From NCBI GenBank assembly GCA_003567255.1, contig PWZW01000094.1, forward strand, positions 1 through 5,517: 5,517 nt of DNA. The letters run 5' to 3'. A model generated the notes under the pieces. It saw only the letters and a list, made by a program, of their open reading frames with translations, did not search any database and had not been told where the DNA came from. The position numbers and the translations under genes are program-made. Shown here one piece after another: positions 5,400 through 5,517 of the stretch. The first letter of the stretch is position 1, and each line of letters starts with the position of its first letter. This DNA is from Puniceicoccaceae bacterium. GTDB lineage: Bacteria > Verrucomicrobiota > Verrucomicrobiia > Opitutales > Coraliomargaritaceae.

Positions 5400-5517
5400 G
5401 GTATTTGTGTATAAATGCCAAGATTGGCCACCAAAACCGACCGAACGCTCGCAAGCGCATCGCGGGAACAAATGGCGCGATGCCTCAGCCAGTGTCCCTA
5501 GCCCTGAGAACTCCTGA
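5400..5517. repeat. Terminal direct repeat, right copy (118 bp)
   Basis: This copy matches bases 1-118 without a mismatch and ends exactly at the window edge. It lies 21 bases beyond the hairpin that follows the gene. In the circular reading it is the same DNA as the left copy and should be counted once. In the tandem reading it begins the next unit, whose sequence would continue as at base 119. Confidence 0.95.

Noticed and set aside
4601..5434. 277-codon minus-strand reading frame
   Set aside because: It lies antisense to the C-terminal part of the large gene and through its terminator hairpin; the + strand frame has clear domain motifs and this one has none.

Overview
The window looks like one complete circular unit, or one unit of a tandem array, rather than an arbitrary chromosome slice. 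Bases 1-118 and 5400-5517 are identical base for base, so closing the ends gives a 5399-bp circle. It carries one credible gene and about 577 bp of non-coding DNA running across the junction (5294-5399 then 1-472). I see no replication initiator, partition, mobilisation, recombinase, toxin-antitoxin or phage gene. Whether this is a true extrachromosomal circle, a collapsed tandem duplication or an assembly product cannot be decided from the sequence alone.

The gene (473-5293, +) encodes a 1606-residue secreted multidomain protein. In order it has a signal peptide, a glycine-rich domain, a choice-of-anchor-D-like Ig domain, two Fn3-like modules, a second anchor-D-like domain, a PHP-type metallohydrolase domain with all expected metal-ligand motifs, a trailing beta module, a Big_5-like Ig domain, another Fn3-like module, a concanavalin A/LamG-like sandwich, and a C-terminal module with a 'GLDPTNP' motif. 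This build, especially the 'REAYIAGLDPTNP...F' motif followed by a 'GRDYRIYFSETL' strand, resembles large secreted proteins of Verrucomicrobiota (Opitutae/Puniceicoccales-like) and other PVC bacteria. The taxon is an inference from protein style only.

The non-coding part is more structured than a plain leader. Bases 1-201 can be drawn as a chain of hairpins ending in a terminator-like stem followed by six T. Two perfect copies of a 15-bp unit follow at 201-230, then an AT-rich stretch and a leader without clear motifs up to the start codon. Downstream of the gene a strong GC-rich hairpin (5337-5379) probably ends the transcript. In the circular or tandem model the order is: gene, terminator, structured RNA-like region, second terminator, tandem repeat, leader, gene. 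The main open questions are whether the 1-201 region is a small RNA or attenuator, and how a one-gene circle of this kind would be maintained.
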